DNA of 64,000 bases. Source: Cordylochernes scorpioides. Taxonomy: Eukaryota; Arthropoda; Arachnida; Pseudoscorpiones; Chernetidae. The stretch covers positions 65,472,115 through 65,536,114 of the forward strand of contig CP092876.1 in the NCBI GenBank assembly GCA_030710605.1, in the 5' to 3' direction. The position numbers and the translations under genes are program-made. The notes below the pieces were generated by a model. It searched no databases. It saw only the letters and a program-made list of their open reading frames with translations, and had not been told where the DNA came from. Positions 31,232 through 42,200 of the stretch are shown piece by piece (the first letter of the stretch is position 1; each line of letters starts with the position of its first letter).

Positions 31232-31518
31232 TCCGGTTCGATTCCCGGCCGATGCATTTTTTAAACAATTTTTAAAACTCATTTATATTATATATAATAT
31301 AAATATATATTATTATATCAACTATATTAATTAAATCAAATACCTAAACACTAATATAATACAATTTTTGCCATCACACACACTTTTTTCCTGTAGTTTA
31401 TGTGTTACTTCTGTATTGCTATTCTATGGCACTTCTAATATTTATCATTGATATACTTTTAGTATGAAGGAAATTGCACCCAAGGGATTTCTCGGGCGAA
31501 GCCGGGTCATTCGCCTAG
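31232..31518 (+). mobile_element. tRNA-Gly Helitron, 5'-truncated copy
   Basis: Starts within the tRNA T arm (GGTTCGATTCCCGGCC at 31236-31251) and continues to the same 3' hairpin and tcgcCTAG ending at 31518 followed by T. It lacks the Helitron 5' end. Confidence 0.8.
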
Positions 31519-31559
31519 TATATATATAGATATGCTAAATACCATCAGAGAACTCTATT

Positions 31560-31935
31560 TCAAATCTCTAAGGAGGTTCTCACAAAGTTGGTCGATTTCT
31601 CTAATGCTGCTACTGTACCAATATCCATCGACATTTGCCCAACCAGCCTCAGCCTGATAGAACTGTGTCGTCTGTGGATCCACCAGTACTGGTCCTGCCG
31701 CTGCACCAGGCCTCTGATCTGGGAGGCCTTCACCATCATCCAGTAGCCACCTGACTTGACGAGCTGGGTCTTCGGACGAGGCCTAGAGAACGATATGGCC
31801 ATCCTGGTGCCTGCCAAAAGTTGTCTATATAAGTTCTATCTCACTATTGAATTAAGATATGTACGGGTTGATCCTGTGCTTGTCTGGAGGAGGACTCTCT
31901 CAAGGTGGAGGAGCCTCCCTCCCTTCCAGAGAACA
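31560..31935 (+). pseudogene. LINE C-terminal fragment (zf-RVT-like), copy 1
   Basis: The plus frame contains CTRPLIWEAFTII, then PPDLTSWVFGRGLENDMAIL, and a helical end DPVLVWRRTLSRWR. It aligns by eye with the minus-strand protein at 35707-36000. A CP-x-x-RPL-x-x-AF pattern before it resembles the zinc-binding tail of non-LTR reverse transcriptases. The clade is unknown. An in-frame stop follows TII, so it is dead. Confidence 0.5.
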
Positions 31936-32296
31936 AATTTACATATTTTATAAAAGCATAGAACACCTTTCCTGTCAAAATAAACATCAAAAGTAGACGC
32001 AATTTATTGCCCGTCACAACAAACTAGCGGACGCAGGTAGGTGACAAAGCTACAACACCAGCTTTGGCAAAACTGAATAGCATCCACCTGGAGACAATGG
32101 TTTCGGGCTAATGGCACTCGTCTGCCTAGGGCGGAATTTATTCCATGATATCCACAAGGGATCTAATGGAATATTCACAATCAAAGTGGCTAGGCTAAAT
32201 TTAGATGGGAGAGGCCCCCTATGCTTTTATAGATCAATTTCCACCCGGAAAAATTTCCCTGTAAATATTTAATCACCTAATGGTAAATATAATATC

Positions 32297-32545
32297 ATTC
32301 GCATGGCATCTGCGCGGTAAGCGGAACACTGTGGGTCCGATTCCCATCCCTGGACACTTTTCTTTTTCCGTTTATCATTACTCTTCACAATTCATCCTTT
32401 CATACCTCATCCAAAAGGTTAGAAATAATCTTTATTTCTCCTTGAAATAAATTTTGAATTTTCGCTGAAAAGAAAAACATGCGGGATAGTATTTCAAATG
32501 TCGTTTTACAATCACAAGCCGCATTATATTATATTGTATTATATC
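32297..32545 (+). repeat. SINE family T, 5'-shortened copy
   Basis: Begins inside the tRNA head (ggcatctgcgcggtaagcgg) and has the B box GGTCCGATTCC. The full body reaches cacaagccgcattatattat. Confidence 0.75.
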
Positions 32546-32559
32546 ATTCATTTGTTTAT

Positions 32560-33370
32560 TTATCTCCTTTTCTTTTATAACCATTGAACAAGTTTTAATT
32601 AAATTTTGAATTGTCAATTGTCCATCGATCTTTGTTTAGATAGATTGGGCTGCTGTTGCATCTTCAATCTTCTTAGATCGCACACACCACTTTCTCTTTT
32701 CTACAAACTCACTCTCATTATTGAGGGCTAAAATCTGTACATACTTATGTTTCATTTCTCTAAGTAGTGCACCATTTCTCTCTTCTCTCTAACACATTAT
32801 ATTCCCCTAAAAGTACTGGAGTCATTTGAGAAATACCATTTGGTCTCAATCCTAAATAATAGAAAACCCCTATTTGTACCTCCCAGTGTGAGTACAACTC
32901 TGGTAGAGGGTGGTCAACATTCTAATGGAATGGTTAACACAAAAGGATGCCAAATAAGAGCTGGGATAAGTTTTCAACTTCAATCTTGTAATGAAGAAGG
33001 TAACTGTCTTGTCCTTGGAGGGAGAAATCACCCCAAAATGCGGAAGAGCTAAACTTATTTGGGCAACAACATGTGAAAAAGGCACTTGCAAACCATTTCT
33101 GGATCAAGCAGTGTCTATAAAATTATATGGACACAATATCAGATCAAATTGGAGAATATTTGTCCATATGATCACCAAAAGTCAAACTCGACTTGATAGA
33201 CACTAATAAAAATGCAACATTTCTTATAATCTCCCCTTTACAGATCCAGTTACGCCATTTTATATAATTTCTTATAAATACAGGATTTAGATTATTGAAA
33301 TCCCCGATAAGCTTATTTTCAATTTAGTTAAACAAAATAGATACCAATATATGGATTCAGGAAATTTAAA
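32560..33370. other. Unassigned stretch
   Basis: Short open frames occur on both strands around 32840-33206, but none shows a motif I can name. It may be a worn retroelement. Confidence 0.35.
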
Positions 33371-33611
33371 TTATATACACTCATGGACAAAAAGAAGTTT
33401 CATATTTTTATGTCGCCAGTTATCTATTTTTTTTTTAAAGGAGACAGAGGCTGTTCATACTTGGTTATCTCGTGTGTCTTCAATAAGGGTCACTGTAATA
33501 TCTTTCAGTTAAATAATTTATAATATTTGAATAAATATTTTAAACAAATATGAATCTAATAATATTTGACAAAAATATGCTTAAAATTTCATTAATTCTT
33601 TAAATAAAAGA

Positions 33612-33790
33612 AAATAAGACCTAATCCAAATAATTTATTAGCGTGCGACGTTTCTGCAACAACATTGTCACCATCATCAGACAAAAGAATAAAATAAAAT
33701 CCATTTATTCTTTTGTCTGATGATGGAGACAATGTTGTTGCCGAAAGGTCACACACTAATAAATTATTTGACTTAGGTCTTATTTTATTT
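33612..33790. repeat. Palindrome of two PLE tails with hammerhead-like cores
   Basis: Arms at 33612-33694 and 33705-33790. The minus strand of the left arm reads CTGATGA, a stem-loop with ACAA/TTGT pairing, then GAAACGTC. The right arm reads CTGATGA (33717-33723), the same stem, then CGAAAGGTC. These are the best-preserved hammerhead cores among the PLE tails here, though helix III is nearly absent. Confidence 0.6.
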
Positions 33791-33794
33791 TATT

Positions 33795-34479
33795 TTAATC
33801 TATAATCCAAATTGTGCTTTATCATTAATTCTTTAAAATTATATTTTAAAAATCCGCATTTGAAATCTGAAAGAAGTCCATCATTATTGGTTATAAAATG
33901 TCAATTGCTATATTAGCAATGTTGTCTCAGTTTAAAGGAATTGATGTGAAATTGGTGGTTACTCTTGTGTTGGAAGCTATTAGAGTTTAGTTGTCTACAA
34001 TGTTTAGAATGGTTCATTTTAACGGAAAATTTAGGATCATATGATTACATCATTACTTTGAAATGTAAAGAATATTTTGTGTTGGTTTTGACCACAGTCC
34101 TCTGTATGCCAAACAGTTTCTCAGCCAATCCTGACATTCAAATATAGCAAAGGTATCAAAACTTGTTTCTAGAGGTTGAACAAATACCTTTTGTACAAGT
34201 TTCAGATCACATTTTTGCTTTTTTTTCTTTTTTTTTTTTCGCTTTGAAAATATAAATGACTTTAAGCATGAGAAAGTTTAATCATATTTTTCACATGAAT
34301 ATGGCATCTTCCAGTGGTTTAACGAAACTGTTTTCCCTATAACGTGTGATAATTATTTTAAAATAAAAATAAATCACTTTTAAAGAAATATTAGAATCTA
34401 GCGCTCCATTGTTGGAACTTTTGTATTTCAAACTTTTTTTTTTATTTGAGAGATGATAAGGCACAATTTGGATTATCCA
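33795..34479. other. Unassigned AT-rich stretch
   Basis: Nothing recognised beyond homopolymer runs. Confidence 0.35.
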
Positions 34480-34953
34480 TCTATATATATATATATATAT
34501 ATAAATGAATGTATGTGTGTCTCTCCTTTATGCCTGACCAAACCACTCATTGGAACGCCATGAAAGTAGTAAGTAAAATTAGTAGAGTACTGGGAAGGTT
34601 TCTAGCAAATAAAATTTTTGAAATACCTTTTCGCCTAATTTATCTTTTATAATTCATCAATCTGCTCTAAATATTATCATGATGATACGATGATTTTGTA
34701 ATGTAGAAAATTAGGAAGAGACAAAATTCAGGATGACACGGCAATTTATTTGAGACCAGAATAATGATACAATTCCAAGGCAAGATATTATTCCTTCAAC
34801 TTCCAATTACCGAGGGAACCAATTAATATTGATTTTATTCAACTTATCGAGTATTTTTTAAGGGACCGGGAAAAAATGTTCACTTTATCGAGAGATTCGT
34901 TAGACAAACCTTTACTCGGGTAAAACCAGGGCGAAGCCGGGTACATCCGCTAG
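34480..34953 (+). mobile_element. Non-autonomous Helitron, second family, short copy
   Basis: TCTATATATATA start, then aatgaatgtatgtgtgtctc. Ends at gcgaagccgggtac, atccgCTAG (34950-34953) and then T. Shares acgatgattttgtaatgtag and gagagattcgttagac with 12266-13468. Confidence 0.8.
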
Positions 34954-34963
34954 TCTATATATA

Positions 34964-35531
34964 TCTCTATATATATAAAAGTCAATTTCTGTCTGTCTAT
35001 CTGTTTCGCGATAAACTCAAAAACTACTGAACCAATTGGTACCAAATTTTGCATGTCGCTTTTTATAAACCTGAGGAAAATTTTCGGCTGCATTTTGATT
35101 AGTATTTTTGGCTATTTCTTTTTTTAATTTGAAGAACTTTTTTTACGGGGACTAATCCGGAATGGAATGAATACCTAAATATGGCCATTTTTTAAAGCAT
35201 CTGTGGCTCAGTGGTAGAATGCTCGCCTGCCACGCGGGCGGCCCGGGTTCGATTCCCGGCCAATGCATTTTTTTTTTACAATTTTTAAAACTAATTTATA
35301 AAAAATATAATATAAATATATACTATTATATCAACTATATTAATTAAATCAAATACCTAAACACTAATATAATACAATTTTTGCCATCACACACACTTTT
35401 TTCCTGTAGTTTATGTGTTACTTCTGTATTGCTATTCTATGGCACTTCTAATATTTATTAATGATATACTTTTAGTATGAAGGAAATTGCACCCAAGGGA
35501 TTTCTCGGGCGAAGCCGGGTCATTCGCCTAG
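34964..35531 (+). mobile_element. Non-autonomous Helitron carrying tRNA-Gly
   Basis: 5' end TCTCTATATATATAAAAGTC; 3' hairpin tcgggcgaagccgggtc, then cattcgcCTAG at 35528-35531 and T. It begins about 10 bp after the end of another Helitron and is followed directly by a third Helitron-type start (ataaatgaatgtatgtgtgt). It is the longest of three copies and the only one with a full-length tRNA. Confidence 0.8.
35197..35267 (+). tRNA. tRNA-Gly (GCC) carried by a Helitron, possibly pseudo
   Basis: 71 nt with all arms recognisable: D arm TGGCTCAGTGGTAGAA, anticodon stem CTCGC/GCGGG around loop CTGCCAC (anticodon GCC), T arm CCGGG/CCCGG with GGTTCGATTCC. Two acceptor pairs are mismatched (GCATCTG against CCAATGC), so it may be a pseudogene. 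Internal A and B boxes are intact. Confidence 0.8.
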
Positions 35532-35637
35532 TATATATATATAAATGAATGTATGTGTGTGTGTGTGTGATAATTTGACAATTAAAATTTATTTATTGTC
35601 TTCTAGACAATTTTACACAATTTCAATCAAAAAGAGA

Positions 35638-35694
35638 GAGAGAAATATATTACATATAGCAAGAAAGAAAGAAAGAAAGAAAATATATACATAT
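35638..35694 (+). repeat. GAAA-type microsatellite
   Basis: A run of gaaagaaagaaagaaa units at 35665-35682 within a purine-rich tract. Confidence 0.8.
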
Positions 35695-35706
35695 ATGAAA
35701 CATATA

Positions 35707-36000
35707 TTACATGATGGTAATTGGAGATGGAGGAAAGAAAGCTCGGCGCTGGAGGGTCCCAGACCAGGCGATGAGCGGGTCCTCCACTGCTTCTCCGAGC
35801 CCAACCTGGACAAAGTAGCGGTAAATTCGCAACTTTGCCGACGCCAGGATGGAAAGGGCGTCGTCCTCAAGGCCGGACCCGCCGAAGATCCAAGCCTGCA
35901 GGTCAGGGGGCCGCCCTATGATGTTAAAGGCCTCTCTAATGAGAGGCCTGATGGAGGGACAGCACCAGTCCTCTTCCACGTTATCACTTTCTTGGACCAT
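35707..36000 (-). pseudogene. LINE C-terminal fragment (zf-RVT-like), copy 2
   Basis: The open minus frame has WCCPSIRPLIREAFNIIG, PPDLQAWIFGGSGLEDDA and LRIYRYFVQVGLGEA, then DPLIAWSGTLQRR. This is better preserved than the plus-strand copy at 31560-31935. The CP-x2-RPL motif is typical of the zinc-binding tail of some non-LTR reverse transcriptases. It lacks everything upstream. Confidence 0.5.
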
Positions 36001-36072
36001 TCATTATCCATATTAAAATATAGGTGTAATGTACATGTAGCAATATGCCATTAATATTTCTATCAAGTACTA

Positions 36073-36645
36073 TTCAACTATATTTGTTCCTTGAGGAAGA
36101 GCAATGCTAGAAACATGTTTATAAATTTATAATTATTCGTATTTCTCTCTCTCTCTTTATATAATCTTATATGGACATTATTATAAATCAGTTTCAATCT
36201 CTCTCCTGTCCTCACAGCTTATGTCCTCATTGTTTGTTTAGAATACCTTTTTGAGAGTTGATTTTCAGTATAAATATAAATGAAAGACAACAAAATATCT
36301 AAAATTAATACAATAGTTGAACGGTTAATTAATTAAGTACTAGACTAATTTAAATTTTTATTTTGTCAGAAAAATTGTTGCTTCATGTTTGTTGGGCATA
36401 AAAGTTAGTTAGCTAAGTGTAAAATTGACTTGAGAAGAAAAAAGGCGAATCAGGTTTAATATTTAGTAGAGTCTCCCATGAGAGACCACCCAGAACATAG
36501 CTATACCAGGTCTCTCCTGGAGGTGGCCTCACATTAGACTCTTTTTGGGTTGAAGTCCCAAACCATACAATCATAGACAAAACTTTAGGAAGTTGTACCT
36601 TTTAGCATGTATATCGGGATTCAGACAATAACTCTGAAAGATATA
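36073..36645 (+). repeat. Long inverted repeat, partner of 56640-57215
   Basis: Landmarks are gttccttgaggaagagcaat, acatgtttataaatttataa, gtctcccatgagagacc and ctcctggaggtggcctcac. The complement occurs in the same order 20 kb downstream. The first 50 bp are a PLE-type tail (TTGAGGAAGAGCAATGCT, then AGAAACATG). The last 80 bp equal one unit of the 76-bp satellite. Confidence 0.75.
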
Positions 36646-36649
36646 TAAA

Positions 36650-37365
36650 CGGAGAACTTTATTAAAGACATCCAAGATGACCATTTTCTCTTTCTTCTTA
36701 AAAAATATATTTTTTATTTCAAGTTTTAAGTTTTAACCTTGACTGTGCGGTGTGTATATGAAAGTTTCAAAGGCCATACTTTTCCGTTAAAATTTTCGAT
36801 AAAAAGTTTAAAACCAATGAAAAGAATCTCACAAAAAATGATATATCTTATTTGTTTTCTATGATAAATGAGGCAAAAAGTGGAAACGAATATTGAGAAG
36901 ATTTAAATAAACAAAATTTAATTGATAAAGCAATTGAAAGAAAATTTGAAAAAATATATTTAAAGAACTGCCCAAACCTAAATCCTATACAAAAGCAGTA
37001 CAACAAAAAAAAAGATACTGAACTTATTAATAATATACAACAAGCACATAAAGATTAATCAACACTGATAGTAGCCTCAAATAACGATTAAACTAATTTT
37101 GATTTAATCAAAACTATTTCCAATAAAATATAAAAGTTATAAGTGGCAAAAAAAATCAAGACTAACAAATTAATTAACTTTAAAAAATCGGTAATATTAA
37201 AATATCCTAGTATATATTAATATGCTACAAGAAGAATTGGAAAAGTCAAAAGATTTGAAAGCGCGGTAAGTAAAATTTTATATACTTAAGCCAAGAGATT
37301 CACAATAGTAAATTACCAATTTCCGTAATATTTTTATAGTTGTCTGCTTTCAAGTCTCAGAGGAC
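36650..37365. other. Unassigned AT-rich stretch
   Basis: No recognised gene or shared repeat. Lys/Asn-rich short frames suggest worn coding DNA but give no family. Confidence 0.35.
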
Positions 37366-37369
37366 CTTT

Positions 37370-37553
37370 ACGATTATGACTTCTCGAATAGCCGTGCTTA
37401 ATATTAATGAAATATAGCTTTGTTTTGTGTAGGTTCACTTCTTCTTTTATTATTGGGTCATTTTTCTTTGAATCACTGAAACGTCGAGAATGTTGATGTA
37501 GCTATATTTGATTAATATTAAGGACGTCTATTCGAGAAGTCATAATCGTTGAA
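37370..37553. repeat. Palindrome enclosing a transposase fragment
   Basis: Arms gattatgacttctcgaatag (from 37374) and ctattcgagaagtcataatc pair, with taatatt blocks beyond. Between them, 37432-37485 matches the transposase relic at 54647-54695 (ggttcacttct, ttttattattggg, catttttctttga). It is followed by GAAACGTCGAG, a PLE-tail-like piece. Confidence 0.6.
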
Positions 37554-37571
37554 GTTTTCTGTTAAAGTTCA

Positions 37572-37659
37572 CTCTCCAGTAAGAGGACACCTCTTCCTAA
37601 AAGACACTTTGGCTCTGTAATTAGTTGTTGTTCTTTACAGGGAGGTTCTTCTCTCTATA
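37572..37659 (+). repeat. pogo-type MITE fragment
   Basis: Matches the right half of 28865-29035 (ctccagtaagaggacacctc, actttggctctg, cagggaggttct). Confidence 0.7.
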
Positions 37660-37705
37660 TATTTAAATATGGGAATTTAATAAAAGTACCTTGTTGTATC
37701 AATAT

Positions 37706-37929
37706 TGTCAAATAGCTCCATCCAGATGGGACAACTGTCAATCATCCCTGGACCCCGGGAGGGGGGAAGCTGATATGTAAATAAGGAAAACGGGACGGTG
37801 GCTAACGCCGTTCATTAGGATTAACTTTTAACTTGGGTAAGTTGTACAAAACTCTCTCTCCCTACAAATACCCCTTGTAATAAATTATTTATTCCCAAAT
37901 TTGCCCTTGCTTTATTTATCTCCGCGACA
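37706..37929 (+). repeat. 5' LTR
   Basis: Starts TGTCAAATAG and ends CTCCGCGACA. Contains a taataaatta polyA-type signal near its 3' end. Carries the promoter for the element. Confidence 0.95.
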
Positions 37930-37931
37930 TA

Positions 37932-37950
37932 TTTTGGTGGAGACGCTGGG
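37932..37950 (+). promoter_or_regulatory. Putative primer binding site
   Basis: tttggtggagacgctgggt lies just after the 5' LTR. The TGG start fits a tRNA 3' CCA end. Which tRNA is used was not determined. Confidence 0.5.
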
Positions 37951-38029
37951 TAGCGTGACGGAACTTCGAAGAAGTCGACGTCTACAGGGACGTGAACCAA
38001 TTCTTCAACCTTTGCCACAACGAATAGAA

Positions 38030-39184
38030 ATGGAAGACGACCACAGACCTACTGTTAACGGATCCTACCTCCCTTGTCAACGCCAACGAGATCCTTCTAC
38101 CTTTTCTGGAGATGGAAATATAAACCCTGGACAATGGTTGAAAGAGTACGAGAGAGTGTCGAAGTACAACAGATGGGACGAGACCATGAAGCTTGCCAAC
38201 GTCGTATTTTACTTGAACGGAACTGCTGGAAGGTGGTTTGATAATAACGAAGAATCACTCAACTCGTGGAGAAGCTTTGAAGACGCATTCCGCGGTGTGT
38301 TCGGACTGCAGGAGGATTCTGCTCGACGCGCCGAGGAAGTTCTGAAGTCAAGAGCACAGAAGGCCGAGGAATCCAGCGAGTCATACATCCAGGAGATTCT
38401 TAGTCTCTGCCACCAGGTGAACCCTCGCATGGAAGAAGGTGAGATAGTTGCTCACATTATAAAGGGAATTTCGGAAGACACATATCAGGTATTGGTGGCG
38501 AAAGACATACAGACAGTAGATGAGATCCTGAAGTTTTGTCGTCATCTGACAACCATCAAGCAGCGCCGGATCGGCCGTACGAAATTCGCCAGGTTGTCAA
38601 ACGTAATGCCCATTTCGTGTGTTGACGACTCAGACGACTTGGCCGGCTTAATTCGCCGCATCGTTAGAGAAGAGATACAAAAGGTTTTCTCAGCACCTGA
38701 AGTGATCAATCCTCTCCGAGAGGTGAACGCCCTGGAACAGACTGTGAGGGAAGAGGTCAGCCGTGCTCTACAACCTACCAGACCACAAGTCAACGTGGTA
38801 CAACAACAACCACGAACGCCCTATTATGATATCGACCGACCAACCCAACCCAGGAAGACGGAACATTGGAGAACCTACGACGACAAACCTATCTGCTTCC
38901 ACTGCGGACGACCCGGACATGTCGTCCGTTATTGTAGGGAACGACGGCAGGTCTTCGCTGAAGCCAGGACAAGGAATGGCGGAGAAGGAAGAAATGTTGG
39001 ATTTTCGAGTCGACCCCCGAGATATGACGCCGACGACGACTATGTAACGCCCCAAACCTCGACGTACTTCTACCGGAGCTCTTCCCCACATCCAAGCCGC
39101 GCAAGGTCGCCAGCCCGAAGACAATCCCAGTCGCCAACCCGTCGTTTCAGCCGTTCTCCCAAGCCTCAGAATGTGAAAAACTAA
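38030..39184 (+). CDS. gag: Gag of the Gypsy element
   Basis: 384 residues from the first in-frame ATG (MEDDHRP). The frame is open further upstream, but only from a TTG inside the LTR. Capsid-type helical region in the first two thirds (GQWLKEYERVSKYNRWDETM, LNGTAGRWFDNNEESLNSWR). One CCHC zinc knuckle at residues 289-302 (CFHCGRPGHVVRYC) for RNA binding. Arg/Ser-rich tail with repeated RSPARR-like motifs. Forms the cytoplasmic particle that packages the element RNA. The stop at 39182-39184 overlaps the start of the pol frame. Confidence 0.9.
   Translation: MEDDHRPTVNGSYLPCQRQRDPSTFSGDGNINPGQWLKEYERVSKYNRWDETMKLANVVFYLNGTAGRWFDNNEESLNSWRSFEDAFRGVFGLQEDSARRAEEVLKSRAQKAEESSESYIQEILSLCHQVNPRMEEGEIVAHIIKGISEDTYQVLVAKDIQTVDEILKFCRHLTTIKQRRIGRTKFARLSNVMPISCVDDSDDLAGLIRRIVREEIQKVFSAPEVINPLREVNALEQTVREEVSRALQPTRPQVNVVQQQPRTPYYDIDRPTQPRKTEHWRTYDDKPICFHCGRPGHVVRYCRERRQVFAEARTRNGGEGRNVGFSSRPPRYDADDDYVTPQTSTYFYRSSSPHPSRARSPARRQSQSPTRRFSRSPKPQNVKN
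39174..39181 (+). promoter_or_regulatory. Possible -1 frameshift site between gag and pol
   Basis: Gag ends GTG AAA AAC TAA, and the -1 frame is open from upstream of here straight into pol. The G AAA AAC heptamer resembles a slippery site. The pol frame has no need of its own ATG if slippage occurs. Confidence 0.5.
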
Positions 39185-39270
39185 GTGGAGCGGCTTCTAA
39201 CGGGGGTGAGGTCGCCATTGAGGAAAATCCTCCAGGGTATATCGCCGCTAAATTAAAAGAAAATTTTGTT

Positions 39271-42200
39271 ATGGTCGGAATAAATGGACGCAAAATTAAA
39301 GCATTGGTGGATTCAGGAGCCGACTTTTCTGTTATTTCAGACAAATTTCGACGCGAACTAAAGACACCTCTCTTCAAAGAACCAGGTCCCATTCTTAAAG
39401 CCGCAAATAAAAATTTAATAGAGACCCTAGGAAAATGTGTCCTGAACATAGAAGTTAATGGTCTGAAGATTTCCTTTGAATTCGTTGTTATGGTGGAATG
39501 CAGCCATGACATCATATTCGGATGGGACTTCTTCAAGGCCACCGAAGCCGTCATTGATTGTGGCAGAAATGAACTCCATCTCGGGGAAACCTCCGTCCTG
39601 GAATCTCGAGAGGAGGAAAACCAGAGATTGTTTGCTTCCGACGACTTTGTCATCCCGCCTAAATCAATAAAGAAGATCAGTGTGATAAACGAAGAAGTAT
39701 GCGGTGTTAGAGATGTTTTAGTCTCAACTTCTAAGGACTTATTATTAAGAAAAGAAGTTCTTATACCAAACTCATTGGTTACATTTCGACACGGCCGAGG
39801 TAGCATTTGGGTGGCGAATGGAGCGTCTTGGCCGCAACTGATTCCATCAGGAATGAATGTGTGCACCATGGAAAGTTATGAGAATGGGAATATCTGCAGT
39901 CTTATTGAATCCAGCGATAAGTTACAAGAAACGCAGCTAAAGTCACGTGAATGGTCACAGAAGATAAACCTTACTCTAGATCCAGGGCTGTCTGAAATTC
40001 AAAGGTTACAGCTTGTTTCATGCCTTGACGAGTTTATCGACATATTTGACTTTGGGAGTACTTCTATTAAGCCCACCAGTACTGTGAAGCACAAGATAAA
40101 CACAGGAGACCACTCTCCTATCAAACAGAGGCCCTATAGAGTAGCACCAAGTGAACGACGACTAATTCAAGATGAAGTGAACAAGATGATTGAAAATCAC
40201 ATCGTGAAGCCCTCTGAAAGTCCTTGGTCATCTCCAGTTATTCTAGTTCGAAAGAAAGACGGGACCTGGAGATTCTGCGTAGATTACCGTCGATTAAATA
40301 AGATAACAAAAAAAGATGTTTACCCTCTGCCACGCATTGACGATGCCTTGGATAGTTTAGCCGGCTCTAGTTACTTCTCCACGATGGATCTTCGGTCCGG
40401 GTATTGGCAGATTGAAGTGGACGAAAAAGACAGGGAGAAAACTGCTTTCATCACTCCAGATGGGTTGTATGAATTCCAAGTAATGCCCTTCGGTCTTTGT
40501 AACGCTCCAGCAACGTTTGAAAGGATGATAGATAGTGTTCTGGGCAGTCTTAAATGGAACATGTGCCTTTGCTACCTGGACGACATCGTAGTTTACGCAC
40601 CTACCTTTGAGGAACATCTACGTCGTCTACAACTTGTATTAAGCTGCATCCAGAAAGCTGGACTAAGCTTGAACCACAAAAAGTGTATTTTTGGATCAAG
40701 GAGGATAAAGATTTTGGGACACCTTGTTGACGCCAATGGAATTCATCCAGATCCAGATAAAGTTGAAGCCGTCTCTAAATTTCCGAGGCCAAGGAATATC
40801 TCTGAACTGAGGAGCTTTCTTGGATTATGTTCCTATTACCGAAGATTTATTGAGAACTTTGCCGACAAAGCTAGATCTTTGCATGACCTACTGAAGACTG
40901 AAAAACAATTTTATTGGGATGCAGCTCAAGAGAAAGCGTTTGAAGTCCTTAAAACAGCTCTAATTTCAGAGCCTGTCTTAGGACACTTTGATGAATTCGC
41001 TGATACCCATCTACACACGGATGCAAGCGGACATGGTATTGGAGCTGTTCTTCTACAAATACAAGGTGGAAAGGAGCGGCCTATAGCTTATGCATCTAGA
41101 AGCTTGACAAAGGCTGAAAATAACTATTCTACAACGGAAAAAGAATGCCTTGCTGTAGTCTGGTCTATTAGCAAATTCCGCCCATATTTGTTTGGTCGAC
41201 CATTCACGGTTGTCACTGACCATCATTCTCTATGTTGGTTGGTAGGGCAGAAAGATCCTTCTGGCCGTTTGGCAAGATGGGCGCTGAAGTTGCAAGAATT
41301 TGACGTGACCGTTATCTACAAGAGCGGACGCAAACATAAGGATGCCGATTGTCTGTCAAGGAGCCCGCTTGAGAACGATCCACCAAGTGCTGTGATGTCA
41401 CTAACCAACGTCGATATAGAGCAGACTAAAGACCCGGATTTAGCTAAAATAATCGATAATTTAAACTCAGGCTACACCAGAAAGGAATTCAGCATTATCG
41501 ACGGCATATTATACAAGAAAAACTATAGCACAACTGGAAGACCCTGGCTTATGATGATCCCTAAGCACTTAAGATCAGAAGTTATGGCAGATTTACATGA
41601 CGCTCCTACAGCTGGGCATTTGGGTTTCGCCCGAACGTATGACAAAGTCAAGAAACGATTCTATTGGCCTGGCCTTTATAGAACTGTTCGCCAATATGTA
41701 AGCCACTGTCGGGAGTGTCAACGAAGGAAGAAATTACCTCGACGTCCGGCTGGACAACTTGTATCCATACCGCCCGTAGGAAAGCCATTCTATAAGGTCG
41801 GGGTCGATCTCCTTGGAAGATTTCCAGTTTCTAAAGATGGAAACCGTTGGATCATTGTGTGCACCGATTATATGACAAGGTATGCCATAACGAAAGCGAT
41901 CCCAGACGGAGGAGCAATCGAAACAGCTAAGTTCCTTGTTGAAGATGTTATCTTGAAGCATGGAGCTCCTAGAGAAATGATAACAGATCGCGGAAGAAAT
42001 TTCATTTCTCAAGTAATAAAAGAGATCAATGCTCTGTGCGGAATTGTGCACAGATTTACAACGGCCTACCATCCCCAGACCAACGGCCTGACTGAAAGGT
42101 TCAACAAAACTCTGGGAGACATGTTGTCCATGTACACAGGTGTCGAGCAGAAGGACTGGGACCAAGTTTTACCCTACGTGACTTTTGCTTACAACACTGC

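Noticed and set aside
37901..38029. Gag frame open upstream from a TTG inside the 5' LTR
   Set aside because: No ATG there; the first in-frame ATG is 38030, and the upstream part overlaps the LTR and primer site.
38209..42165. Minus-strand and alternate-frame ORFs across gag and pol
   Set aside because: Shadows of the Gag and Pol frames; no motifs.
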